Assembly (NCBI RefSeq): GCF_014207535.1 | Contig: NZ_JACHGK010000021.1 | Span: 1 to 64,000, forward strand | Direction of reading: 5' to 3' | DNA: 64,000 nucleotides | Source of the DNA: Bacillus benzoevorans | GTDB lineage: Bacteria > Bacillota > Bacilli > Bacillales > Cytobacillaceae | Shown here: in pieces, positions 53,134-61,553 of the stretch | Numbering within the stretch: position 1 is the stretch's first letter | How the letters are laid out: each line of letters opens with the position of its first letter | The notes under the pieces: model-generated | Seen by the model: only the letters and a program-made list of their open reading frames with translations | Told to the model about the DNA's origin: nothing | Database searches by the model: none | Program-made: the position numbers and the translations under genes

Positions 53134-54036
53134 GTGATGAAAATTGGTTTTATCGGTTTAGGTACGATGGGTCTTCCAATGGCACATAATTTACTGAAAA
53201 GTGGGTATGAACTCATTATTTATAATCGTACAAAAGAGAAAATGAGTATTCTTGAAGAGAAAGGGGCCATGATTGCCCGCTCACCTAAAGAAGTGGCAGC
53301 GCAAAGTGAATTGGTCTTCACGATGCTGACGGCGGATGCCGCTGTAGAAGAGGTCATTCTCGGAGAAGACGGCATTATAGATGGGGCTTACCCGGGATTA
53401 ATTGTGATTGATTCCAGTACGATTGCACCGAATACAAGTAAGAAAGTAGCGGAAGAACTTGCACTCCATGATGTAGAAATGCTGGATGCACCGGTAACAG
53501 GCAGTGAACCACAAGCGATTGAAGGAACGCTGACGTTTATGGTAGGCGGTAAAAAAGAAATTTTTGAAAAATGTATGGATCTGTTTTTAGTGTTGGGGAA
53601 AATCGCCTATTATATGGGGGGACATGGACAAGGCTCCTATATGAAACTAGCGAATAATTCAATGGCTGCTATCAACCTTTTAGCCTTTTCAGAAGCCATC
53701 ACAATGGCCACAAAGGCAGGCATCGACCCGGAAGTTTTTATGCAGGTAGTAAGCAGCGGGGCAGCAAGAAGTGCCATGGCAGAAAATAAAGCGGCCAAAG
53801 TGATCAATCGGGATTTTCATCCTCACTTTATGGCGCAGTTACTACATAAAGATCTAGGTTTGGCCTCTGATACAGCTAAAGAATTAGAAATTTCGGCTCC
53901 GGTTCTAGCGCTTGTAAAAGAAATCTTTCAAATGGCAAAGGCAAAAGGATATGGCGCGGAAGACATGTGTGCTGTCGTTAAGTGTTATGAGGAATGGGCA
54001 GGAATCAAGGTTACAAAAGCAAGTGTAGAAATTTAA
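53134..54036 (+). CDS. NAD(P)-dependent beta-hydroxyacid dehydrogenase
   Basis: 300 aa of the 3-hydroxyisobutyrate dehydrogenase/glyoxylate reductase family. It has the dinucleotide motif IGFIGLGTMGLPMAHNLLKSG, substrate motif LDAPVTGSEPQAIEGTL, the catalytic lysine in GQGSYMKLANNSM and LHKDLGLA. GTG 53134 is seven bases after AGGAG; ATG 53137 is equally possible. Similar to B. subtilis YkwC. Substrate not evident. Confidence 0.92.
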   Translation: MMKIGFIGLGTMGLPMAHNLLKSGYELIIYNRTKEKMSILEEKGAMIARSPKEVAAQSELVFTMLTADAAVEEVILGEDGIIDGAYPGLIVIDSSTIAPNTSKKVAEELALHDVEMLDAPVTGSEPQAIEGTLTFMVGGKKEIFEKCMDLFLVLGKIAYYMGGHGQGSYMKLANNSMAAINLLAFSEAITMATKAGIDPEVFMQVVSSGAARSAMAENKAAKVINRDFHPHFMAQLLHKDLGLASDTAKELEISAPVLALVKEIFQMAKAKGYGAEDMCAVVKCYEEWAGIKVTKASVEI

Positions 54037-54055
54037 TTCGTCATCTGTCTTAATG

Positions 54056-54096
54056 AAGAGGGGGTAGCAGCTAAATGTGCGTACCCTCTCTTTTTA
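54056..54096 (+). terminator. Terminator of the dehydrogenase gene
   Basis: AAGAGGGGGTA pairs with TACCCTCTCTT, then a T-run. Confidence 0.8.
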
Positions 54097-54148
54097 GGTC
54101 TTCTGTTAAGCCCCTGTGAAATTCGCTTTTTCAAAGTGGTTATGAGCA

Positions 54149-55024
54149 TCAACAAGGTCTAATCTCTCTAGTTGTCAGTACCTGCAATGCATCCCTAACA
54201 TCTTTTGCAAATTGCAGAGGCCGGTCAATCTTCTCAAAATGGATAAACATGAGTCTTGGTCTTTCAAATAACCAATGATTATGAAAGGCTGTTACAATAA
54301 TCTTATGTTCACGCAGTCTGCTGATGAAAGGGTTCAGTTCTTCTTCCAAAATAACCGTTTCTCCGCTGCATAGTGCCCGTCCGTCTGAGGAAAGAGATTC
54401 AAAATTAAACATTTGCGGAACAAGAAGAAATGATCTTCCCCTTCTGCCTAAAACCGTTGGCTTTATATTGTTTCTCGATCTCATAACCTGACAAACACCA
54501 TTATCAAACGTATGCATTCCGCCTAAAATTCGACCAAATTGATTGCAAAGATCCGCTGCATCCCGATTGACACGATTTCTTCCGGAAATTGGAGCTCTTC
54601 TTTTATCTCGATGACCGAGAACCTCTAAAGCAAATCTTACTTTTCGGGCAAAGTTTAATGGTCTATCGATCGCCTCAAAATGAACATACATAAGACGAGG
54701 TTCATCAAACAGCCAGTGATTATGAAACGCTGTTACCAGAATACCATTTTGCCGCAACCGGGAAATAAAAGGATTAATTTCCTCCTGAAGGATAACGGTT
54801 TCCCCGAGACATAAAGCCCTTCCTTCACTATCTACACCCTCAAATGAAAATGCCTGCGGTACAAACATAAACGATTCAGCCCGGCGTCCCAAAACAATTG
54901 GCTGAAGGTCCGTCCGAGAACGTGTCGCGGTACAAACACCATTAATCACAGCCGGTGTAGAGTTTAGTATTCTGGCAAACTCCTGACAAAGTCTGCTTGG
55001 CTGCATACTGCCCTTATTTCCCAT
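54149..55024 (-). CDS. Tandem DUF1259 (LppY/LpqO-like) protein
   Basis: A 291-aa protein built of two ~135-residue repeats (about 8-140 and 155-285). Each contains the blocks LGRR-(A/G)-(E/R)SF, GRALC-GETVIL-EE-NPFISRLR and VTAFHNHWLF-PRLM-(Y/F)-HFE-IDRP, which match the DUF1259 family of LppY/LpqO homologues. The HNH-like AFHNHW may bind metal. No signal peptide is seen. ATG 55024 follows AGGAGAGG. Function unknown; the duplication is within one gene. Confidence 0.82.
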   Translation of the reverse strand: MGNKGSMQPSRLCQEFARILNSTPAVINGVCTATRSRTDLQPIVLGRRAESFMFVPQAFSFEGVDSEGRALCLGETVILQEEINPFISRLRQNGILVTAFHNHWLFDEPRLMYVHFEAIDRPLNFARKVRFALEVLGHRDKRRAPISGRNRVNRDAADLCNQFGRILGGMHTFDNGVCQVMRSRNNIKPTVLGRRGRSFLLVPQMFNFESLSSDGRALCSGETVILEEELNPFISRLREHKIIVTAFHNHWLFERPRLMFIHFEKIDRPLQFAKDVRDALQVLTTREIRPC

Positions 55025-55359
55025 AAAAATCCTCTCCTGTCCAATAAAGTATTTCGCTTATAGGTTATGCTTGTACCTTTAATTGGACAGGGCTGATGAA
55101 TACATGCAAATGACTCAATTTAAACAGTTGAAGCAGTAAACCAGTACCTTTGTTTCTACACAATTTGTCATGGACAATTATTAGACGAATTTTAAATGCT
55201 TCAGCTATAAAAATTTTAACCATTCTATCCTTTTTCAAAATATTTTTTTATAATAATATTGTTGAATCAATAAGAATCCATTGCATTTGCATGCAAAAGA
55301 ATGAAGATTTTTTTTCAAAGGGGGTATTAAATCTTGTTGTTGATTCATAAACCGCCCTA
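55025..55359. other. Intergenic region without a supported gene
   Basis: About 335 bases, AT-rich. A 66-codon plus-strand frame (55150-55350) has no ribosome site and no protein-like composition. Confidence 0.45.
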
Positions 55360-55490
55360 TGTACATGGACTTGCACAGGATGTGCTGACTTCGATGTTCG
55401 CCACAGGATGTGGCGGTATTTAGTCGAAGTTCCTCTGTGAGTTCTTTGTCCCAAAGAAAAGTCGTTTACACCAACCACATAGGGCTAAAA
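55360..55490. repeat. Palindrome-rich dispersed repeat, copy 2
   Basis: Successive palindromes: GCACAGGATGTGC, then GCCACAGGATGTGGC (55400-55414), enclosed by ACTTCGA ... TCGAAGT. The core is the reverse complement of that at 39471-39485. It forms a compact folded island in an AT-rich gap. Confidence 0.6.
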
Positions 55491-55619
55491 TCAACACTGA
55501 ACTTTAACTGACCCTTTTCAAACAACAGCTTCTACCTCGGTATCGAAGCAGAGTCGGATTCTCCATCATATCTGACAAAATAACAAAGGACCTTAAAATA
55601 ATATGAAGGAGATAAAAAA

Positions 55620-55913
55620 ATGATTAGAGTTGTATGTAAAGCGAAACTAAAACTAGGAGTAGATGTAGAGGAATATTTAGTACCAGCAAGGGAAATGGTA
55701 GCAGAAACGAGAAATGAAAATGGCTGCATTATGTATACGCTTCATCAGGATATACATGACGCTTCCATTTTTACAACAATTGAGGAGTGGGTGGATGAAA
55801 AGGCTTTAGCACAGCACAATATGAGTGTACATTGTAAGCAAATCGTACCAAAGCTTAGGGCGCTTCGGGAAAGTACAGAAATCAATGTATATAAAGAAGT
55901 AGAATTTGAGTAG
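55620..55913 (+). CDS. Antibiotic-biosynthesis-monooxygenase-fold protein
   Basis: A 97-aa ABM-domain protein: RVVCKAKLKLGVDVEEYLVPAREMVAETRNENGCIMYTLHQD, then FTTIEEWVDEKALAQHNMSVHCKQIVP. Putative quinol monooxygenase (YgiN-like), a small cofactor-free enzyme or heme-related protein. AAGGAG precedes the ATG. Stands alone. Confidence 0.88.
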   Translation: MIRVVCKAKLKLGVDVEEYLVPAREMVAETRNENGCIMYTLHQDIHDASIFTTIEEWVDEKALAQHNMSVHCKQIVPKLRALRESTEINVYKEVEFE

Positions 55914-55922
55914 TTTCTTCAG

Positions 55923-56054
55923 ATGAAAACGTTTATCCTAAATATGGAATGGATCGAAAACGATTTTAACCATTCAAAAGAATATATGGCTGAACAGGTG
56001 TTGAAGCTGGTCAGTTTGCAAACGGATCGGGTTTATGTGAAGTGGAGGAATTAA
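55923..56054 (+). pseudogene. Possible 43-aa remnant after the monooxygenase
   Basis: A 43-codon frame begins 9 bases after the monooxygenase stop but lacks a ribosome site. It ends AEQVLKLVSLQTDRVYVKWRN, which looks like a protein C-terminus. It may be the leftover of a deleted gene or chance. A palindromic terminator follows. Confidence 0.3.
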
Positions 56055-56081
56055 AATAAGGGTGCCAGGCACCCTTATTTT
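56053..56081. terminator. Bidirectional terminator with GTGCCAGGCAC core
   Basis: AAAATAAGGGTG-CCAGG-CACCCTTATTTT, a perfect 12-bp stem. The GTGCCAGGCAC-type core recurs in many Bacillaceae intergenic regions, from memory. Confidence 0.8.
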
Positions 56082-56091
56082 AGTAGTCATA

Positions 56092-57006
56092 TTACCCCTT
56101 GAAGGCTTTCTGTAATTCCGCCAGTTCAAATTTCTTCATTTTAAGAAAAGCTTTCGTGACGCGCTCAAGCTGCTCCGGTGTGCCCTTGCTCATCATTTCG
56201 TCCATTTCATTCGGGACAATCTGCCAGGAAATGCCAAACTTATCTTTCAGCCAGCCGCATTGTTCGGCTTGAGGAACCGCAGAAAGCTTATTCCAATAGT
56301 GATCAATCTCTTCCTGTCCATCACAATACACCATAAATGAGATGGCCTCGTTAAACTGGAAGTGATGCTGATGAGCGCTATCCATTGCGGTAAACCACTG
56401 ATTTTCTAGACTGAAATCCGAGAACATGATCGTTCCTTCTTTGTCAGGTTCCATGCCTTTCGGGTAGCGGGCGATATGTCCTAAACTTGCTTTTTTAAAT
56501 ACAGATAAATAAAAATGAACCGCCTCTTCTGCGTTGCCGCAATTATGACCGACAAACAAAAACGACGGTACTATTACAGGCCGCTCTTCTCCTTCCGGAT
56601 TCGTTAAGAGTAACTGCCAACTTACCCCATACTTGTCCTGAATCCAGCCATACCATTCACTGAACGGATACTGTTCAAGCGGCATTAACGCTGTCCCGCC
56701 TTCGGACAATTTATTCCAAGCTTCGCTCAATTTTTCCTTCGCGTCTTTTTCCCGTGCCGGGTCAAAACGCACCGTAAAAGATATCGATGGATTGAATTTG
56801 AAAAAAGGACCGGCACTGATTGCCTTGAACTTCTGCCCCATTAGCTCAAAAGAGACGATATCGGAGTCGCCTGATGGTGTGTCGTGGATTGTTGTCACAT
56901 CCGTAATTTTTGAGTCTGGAAATATGGAAGCGTAAAACTCGGTTGCTTCCTTCGCTTCCCTGTCATACCATAAATGCGGAACGATTTTTTGATCCATTTT
57001 CGCCAT
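56092..57006 (-). CDS. Two-domain VOC protein (PhnB/3-demethylubiquinone methyltransferase-like fold)
   Basis: 304 aa from ATG 57006 (GGAGGAATTG upstream). Two homologous VOC modules: KIVPHLWYDREAKEATEFYASIFPDSKI (about 5-135) and PSFLFVGHNCGNAEEAVHFYLSVFKKAS (about 148-280). Each ends in W-[IL]-x-D-K-[FY]-G-[VI]-SWQ, the typical ending of this family. Despite the domain name it is not a methyltransferase by motif. Function unknown. Confidence 0.88.
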   Translation of the reverse strand: MAKMDQKIVPHLWYDREAKEATEFYASIFPDSKITDVTTIHDTPSGDSDIVSFELMGQKFKAISAGPFFKFNPSISFTVRFDPAREKDAKEKLSEAWNKLSEGGTALMPLEQYPFSEWYGWIQDKYGVSWQLLLTNPEGEERPVIVPSFLFVGHNCGNAEEAVHFYLSVFKKASLGHIARYPKGMEPDKEGTIMFSDFSLENQWFTAMDSAHQHHFQFNEAISFMVYCDGQEEIDHYWNKLSAVPQAEQCGWLKDKFGISWQIVPNEMDEMMSKGTPEQLERVTKAFLKMKKFELAELQKAFKG

Positions 57007-57245
57007 AGCAATTCCTCCTTCCATTTATCCATATTCCCCCCTAGAAAGGAACTGAATCGAATTAATGCAATAAATGTAAATTGCCGCGATTGGAAGACAA
57101 TCTTTACTCTATTGTATGGAAAAAAAAGCATCACTATTCTTACCGAATGGTTATACTATTTCCGTTGTCAGATCACGAAAACGGTTACAAATTACACAAC
57201 AATGACTGCCATACACAAAGTAAACATGCATGATAGAAAGCCGCT

Positions 57246-57617
57246 TTATTTCATAATTTCTTCCTGATCCCAATTTTTCAACGCCCAAACTACTTGGTCA
57301 TTTGCGTAAAGACTGACTTCCTTTAAACCTAATTCAACAAATTCACCGTTGATAAAAGCTGCCCAATGAAGATTTTTCTCAGGGTTAGAGTAAACACCAT
57401 TAATAGAGATGATATTCCCATTGGATTCTTCAATGTCAAATCCCCTTTTCGTGACTGCGTATAAGGATTCGCCCTCTTGAAATGTAACATGAGCAGAAGC
57501 GATCGTTTCATTTTTCTCATTTATTATTCGAAAGGTTCCCGTCGTTTCTAAGGCATATGCTTGTGAACAAAATAACAAAGCAAAAAACAGTAAAAATAGG
57601 GCTGTCTTTTTCATCAT
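57246..57617 (-). CDS. Secreted DUF4430-like protein
   Basis: A 123-aa protein with a signal peptide (KKTALFLLFFALLFCSQAYA). The mature part has the transcobalamin-like pattern of DUF4430: EGESLYAVTKRG, INGVYSNPEKNLHWAAFINGEFVELGL and a final YANDQVVWAL. It may bind a ligand at the cell surface. Two adjacent ATG codons; the first is taken. Confidence 0.7.
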   Translation of the reverse strand: MMKKTALFLLFFALLFCSQAYALETTGTFRIINEKNETIASAHVTFQEGESLYAVTKRGFDIEESNGNIISINGVYSNPEKNLHWAAFINGEFVELGLKEVSLYANDQVVWALKNWDQEEIMK

Positions 57618-57782
57618 TCTTCTTTCATCTCCTACTTCCTTTTTTCATATTATTTCTTATTTATTTGGAAGATATTTATACAAAAGAGAAAAAAGATGAA
57701 TCTACACCCAAGATTTATGAGTTTGAAAGGAAACCAGCTGAATTTTACGAATTATTTTGCTATTTGTATATGCTGCAAGATG

Positions 57783-58070
57783 CTACGCTCTCCACTTCCA
57801 ATTTATATCCCCGTCAGGATAAACAGCGGGTAAATGGATCTCCTTCTTTTTATTATCTCCATCCACAATAAACCAATTTCTGTCATCTAACCATGCGGTA
57901 TTAAAGTTTTCTGCAACAAACTTGCTTTCTTCTTCGATAACTCCCTCAAAAAAGTCTATGAATTTGCCTAAATTCTTATTAGGCTTAATTTTTCCATTCA
58001 CCCACACACCATCAATATTAATATTTTGTACTTCGCCTAGACATTCATTAATAAAGTAAAGCTTCAACAC
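57783..58070 (-). CDS. Unknown 95-aa acidic protein
   Basis: A small protein (LKLYFINECLGEVQNINIDGVWVNGKIKPN ... EIHLPAVYPDGDINWKWRA). GTG 58070 is five bases after AAGGAG; a GTG two codons upstream overlaps that site. Rich in Trp/Asp at the C-terminus. No family recognised. Confidence 0.6.
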   Translation of the reverse strand: MLKLYFINECLGEVQNINIDGVWVNGKIKPNKNLGKFIDFFEGVIEEESKFVAENFNTAWLDDRNWFIVDGDNKKKEIHLPAVYPDGDINWKWRA

Positions 58071-58409
58071 TTTCACTCCTTAGACAAAAACATATTGTAA
58101 GAATCAGGGAACTTTTTCTCTGAACAAATTCATATTTTATTAGAGAGTTTCCTGATTATTAAATATGATACGATATCCTTCCAATCGAAAATATAGGTAA
58201 AAATAACTAATTATTCATATGAAATAACGATAAACATGAGAGAATTCCTCTTTCATTCATCTTAAAGACTCGTATTGCATTTATCCATTTTCATACAGTT
58301 ATCATTATCAACTTTCAGACATCCCAATCATATCTATTCTCATTATACAACAAGGATATTAATCATTTATAAATCTATTAATAAAAAATAATAATAATTT
58401 TCAATTAAA
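58071..58409. other. Intergenic region with an imperfect inverted repeat
   Basis: About 340 bases. AATCAGGGAAC... (from 58103) pairs imperfectly with ...GTTTCCTGATT (to 58157); a weak terminator for the 173-aa gene at best. Nothing else seen. Confidence 0.4.
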
Positions 58410-58931
58410 TCAAAATGGATGGTTCATCACGCTCGCCCAGATCTCCAATGATTCTTTCATTTTGCGGTGAATCGTGTGCTCTAATCGCTGCGGAACAGGC
58501 AGCCGCTCCGCATTCCGTATGTAACCGTTATAGCGACTTAATAAGTCCCTTAACGTAATCCATTCGACATCACTGCTTTCATATAATCCTGCAATATATT
58601 CTTGTATCTTCACGAAACCTTCCTTCGATGTAAGTTGAGCCTGCTGATATAACCGCTCTAACTCTATGATAATATTTTGATCCCATATCGTAGGTTCTGT
58701 AATGAATCCATCTTCTAAAATAGCAGACATACCGTGGTGAAACAGACAGCTGGCAAATCCATTGGGAATTAATCTTCCAATCTTTGCACCTGGCTCATAG
58801 GAGACGATGAATTTTTTCATTAAACAAGTTCCCTGTTTTGATATGTGGTATTCCAATTCCTTTTTCTTCACAGGGGGTTTTAACTGGTTCCACACAAGCA
58901 TCATCCTTCCTGTTACTTTATTGAAATCCAT
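58410..58931 (-). CDS. Unknown 173-aa protein
   Basis: A 173-aa soluble protein (FIVSYEPGAKIGRLIPNGFASCLFHHGMSAILEDGFIT..., then helical). The start is uncertain: ATG 58931 lacks a ribosome site, while AGGAAGG a few codons later could serve a GTG ten bases on. No family recognised and no informative neighbour. Confidence 0.55.
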   Translation of the reverse strand: MDFNKVTGRMMLVWNQLKPPVKKKELEYHISKQGTCLMKKFIVSYEPGAKIGRLIPNGFASCLFHHGMSAILEDGFITEPTIWDQNIIIELERLYQQAQLTSKEGFVKIQEYIAGLYESSDVEWITLRDLLSRYNGYIRNAERLPVPQRLEHTIHRKMKESLEIWASVMNHPF

Positions 58932-58993
58932 GTATCTAATTCGACAGCGCTTTCATTTTCCCTCTAAAAATTCTGATTTTTCAGATATTAATC

Positions 58994-59040
58994 TTTATAC
59001 AAAAAAACGCTTAAAAAATTTATGCGTTTTTTTGTATAAA
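58994..59040. terminator. Bidirectional terminator
   Basis: TTATACAAAAAAACGC pairs with GCGTTTTTTTGTATAA, 12-13 base loop. It ends the HAD gene on the minus strand. Confidence 0.85.
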
Positions 59041-59053
59041 TCCTCTTTGGCTG

Positions 59054-59791
59054 TTAAATAGCTAACGACTTTTTGGTCAGAATCCGATCTAATTGAATAG
59101 GCACTTCCTTTAAGGTTGATAGATGAACATATTTTTCATGATTTTTGTTAATGTTATAATGATCGGCTTCCCATGTCGTTTGTTCATAGTGAAAACCCCA
59201 GGCATCATTTTCTAATGCAGGATAGATATCAGATTTCAGGCTGTTGCCAATCATGACATAGTCCTGAAAGTTGTATCTTTCCATCACCCTCTTAAATGTT
59301 TCAGGAGTTTTTTGCGTAAACACATAAACATCCTCAACATAATCAATGGCTCCGGATTGTTCAATTTTCCTTCTTTGAATGTTTTCTACACCAGCAGTTA
59401 AAATAATCATCGGGTAACCCTGGTTTTTCAATTCTTTTAACACAGGGATGGAATCAGGAATATTGTCATATTTTCGCTCATAGACATCCATGACCGTCTC
59501 TTTTATTTTAGCTTTTACTTCTTTATCAGACCTTTTTCCAGCGTGATTCATAAAATATTCATAGGTTTTATCCCAAGTCAGCAAGTATCGGTTTGGTAAA
59601 AAACCAATCTCAGCTATCATTTCTAAATCTAATTTTCGCTGATAGGCTTTAATCACTTCCATTTGTTTCAAATCGCCAAATACATCGGCAGCAACGATTT
59701 CCGCCACTCTCTGATTTGTTTTATCAAATTCAACATTTGTTTTCACAATGGTATCATCAAAATCCCATACTAATTGAATGTCTTTTATCAT
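59054..59791 (-). CDS. HAD-superfamily hydrolase
   Basis: A 245-aa phosphatase-like protein. The nucleophile motif is VWDFDDTIVKTN, the second motif ILTAGVEN and the last MIGNSLKSDIYPALENDAWGF. A helical cap lies between. Substrate unknown. GGTG precedes the ATG. Confidence 0.9.
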   Translation of the reverse strand: MIKDIQLVWDFDDTIVKTNVEFDKTNQRVAEIVAADVFGDLKQMEVIKAYQRKLDLEMIAEIGFLPNRYLLTWDKTYEYFMNHAGKRSDKEVKAKIKETVMDVYERKYDNIPDSIPVLKELKNQGYPMIILTAGVENIQRRKIEQSGAIDYVEDVYVFTQKTPETFKRVMERYNFQDYVMIGNSLKSDIYPALENDAWGFHYEQTTWEADHYNINKNHEKYVHLSTLKEVPIQLDRILTKKSLAI

Positions 59792-59885
59792 TTATGTTCA
59801 CCATCTTTATTTTATGTCCTGTATTGATTATGGAATATTGTATAAAATTAGCTAGTTTTCATTTCTTTCTTACTATTATTGTAAC

Positions 59886-59935
59886 AAAAAACTCACAAAG
59901 CGGACATTATATTGTCCGCTTTGTGAGTTTTTCCT
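59886..59935. terminator. Bidirectional terminator
   Basis: AAAAACTCACAAAGCGGACA with its full complement and a seven-base loop. Confidence 0.85.
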
Positions 59936-59939
59936 CATT

Positions 59940-60218
59940 TTACAAATAATACTTCTCCATAAGTGATTGATATCGCATTTCAGCATACCTATTATTCAGC
60001 ACATCAAACAATATAGACAAATCTGCTGTTGAATGGCGATTCTCGTATTTAATCGAATGGATATTATGAAATGGAATCCCATCCCATCCGGCTATATTTT
60101 CAATTTTCAAGAGCTCAACAAGAGCAATAATTTCGTTTACGATGACCTCTCTTGCCGATAATTCTTTCATGTACAGCGCTTGTGCAGAGTCTGCTTGTAC
60201 TGCTTCTTTGGTTATCAT
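59940..60218 (-). CDS. Unknown 92-aa protein
   Basis: A helical 92-aa protein (AREVIVNEIIALVELLKIENIAGWDGIPFHNIHSIKYENRHSTADLSILFDVLNNRY). ATGAGGAAATG gives a fair ribosome site. Followed by a strong terminator. No family recognised. Confidence 0.6.
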   Translation of the reverse strand: MITKEAVQADSAQALYMKELSAREVIVNEIIALVELLKIENIAGWDGIPFHNIHSIKYENRHSTADLSILFDVLNNRYAEMRYQSLMEKYYL

Positions 60219-60302
60219 TTCCTCATAACCTTTCTTTGCATAATATCCTCTTTATTTTGTATTCTATCATAAAGATTCTAAGAAGCATTTCCTCAATACA
60301 AA

Positions 60303-60794
60303 CTAAATCTGAACATTATTTGAATTCATACCGTTCAGGAGTCTGCCCTTTTCATCTACAAATTTCCATTCTACAATTTTATTGCCAATATGGAAGTTTT
60401 TTTGTAGATAATATCCTTGGATTTTGCTCGAATGCTTTAAAATATTAAACTCAATAGGGGCAAAACCGATATGGGGTTGATCACTATAAGGGAATAGACC
60501 GGAAACAAGATGGTATTGATGTTCCGAACTAAGTGCTACGATGCCAATTTTCCCCTTTCGAATTATCATCCAATATTTATTGTGGCTGTCTGCAGCCGAA
60601 ACTAAATGGCTGGCATTCGTATTATCGACAAAGATGATATGGCGATATGGATTTTTCAAACCTTGGTCATTCATTCCATGTTCGGGATGATACGATTTAT
60701 ACCTTTGGGAACGACCCCGTTCATCTACCCAGTATTGGCTGCCCTTGGCAGTTTTAAATGTTAATACAGGTTTTATTGCTAATTTTAAAGCCAT
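60303..60794 (-). CDS. Unknown 163-aa strand-rich protein
   Basis: A 163-aa protein, mostly beta, with repeated aromatic residues (SQYWVDERGRSQRYKSYHPEHG... HIIFVDNTNASHLVSAADSHNKYWMIIRKGKIGIVALSSEHQYHLVSGLF). AAGGAGG precedes the ATG at good distance. It resembles nothing I can name. Confidence 0.65.
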   Translation of the reverse strand: MALKLAIKPVLTFKTAKGSQYWVDERGRSQRYKSYHPEHGMNDQGLKNPYRHIIFVDNTNASHLVSAADSHNKYWMIIRKGKIGIVALSSEHQYHLVSGLFPYSDQPHIGFAPIEFNILKHSSKIQGYYLQKNFHIGNKIVEWKFVDEKGRLLNGMNSNNVQI

Positions 60795-61016
60795 TTTCTC
60801 AAGCCTCCTTAGCTTTTATTCATTAAACTATAATTGCTCCACTCCATACAGTTTCTATAATCTATGTATATTCTAGTTAAAGAAAGAGGCTTGTACAGTT
60901 GTAATAAACAGATGACTGTGACAATTAAAAATGGACCGGTTAATTACCGATCCATTAACATGATCAAATTTAATTAGTCCTCGCAGTAAAAAGTTCTGTT
61001 CTGTATGTTTCTTACC

Positions 61017-61151
61017 TTATTCATCCCGCTTCGCCAAGCAGCGATCGCACTCCATTAAATAAGATTCAACTTCATTTTCAATCCATTGCCCGCACTCCGC
61101 ACATTGAATTTTCGCTGTTTCTTGAACAACTTCCAATTTATTTTGTGCCAT
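61017..61151 (-). CDS. Small zinc-ribbon protein, 44 aa
   Basis: A 44-aa protein with two CxxC pairs (IQCAECGQWIENEV and LMECDRCLAKRDE), predicted to bind one zinc. GGGGGCGG lies eight bases before the ATG. Similar in layout to YhfH-type small proteins of Bacillus. Its target is unknown. Confidence 0.7.
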   Translation of the reverse strand: MAQNKLEVVQETAKIQCAECGQWIENEVESYLMECDRCLAKRDE

Positions 61152-61331
61152 CTAAACCGCCCCCTTTTTTATAATACAGACTATTGTTTATTCAAACTGT
61201 TATACTACAGTCTATGCAGTTCGATACAATCAATGCAGGCTTTCTTAATAAATTTTTTTAACAAAGAGCCTAATTTCATTTTCATAATTCAGTTTGGAAT
61301 TGGACCATTATTTGTGCCTTCGTTTCTTTAG

Positions 61332-61480
61332 GTTACGGTTCTTTCTTCAGGCTTTTAAATGCTGCTTCCACTTCTGTCATACTGGGCATTTACCTAATTT
61401 AGGCTCATAATAGAACCCAATTTTTTGTCCGCACATAATGTAGGTTAGAACTTGATTAGATTTGGCAGTATTCACAAAAA
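61332..61480 (-). pseudogene. Decayed or recoded small zinc-ribbon frame
   Basis: A minus-strand frame reads YIMCGQKIGFYYEPKLGKCPV, then TGA (61377-61379), then QKWKQHLKA and a stop. The spacing C...CPV-x would place a fourth zinc-binding residue near the TGA. A decayed gene is the simplest reading; because the host has SelD, UGA recoding is worth ruling out. Confidence 0.3.
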
Positions 61481-61553
61481 TCTTATTCATATGCCGGCTC
61501 TTCATTTCTTATTAAGTCTATTCAAGAAGTTTTTCAAAAGGAGAGGTTTATTT

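Noticed and set aside
55150..55350. 66-codon frame upstream of the palindromic repeat
   Set aside because: No ribosome site, and overlaps repeat-flanking AT-rich DNA.
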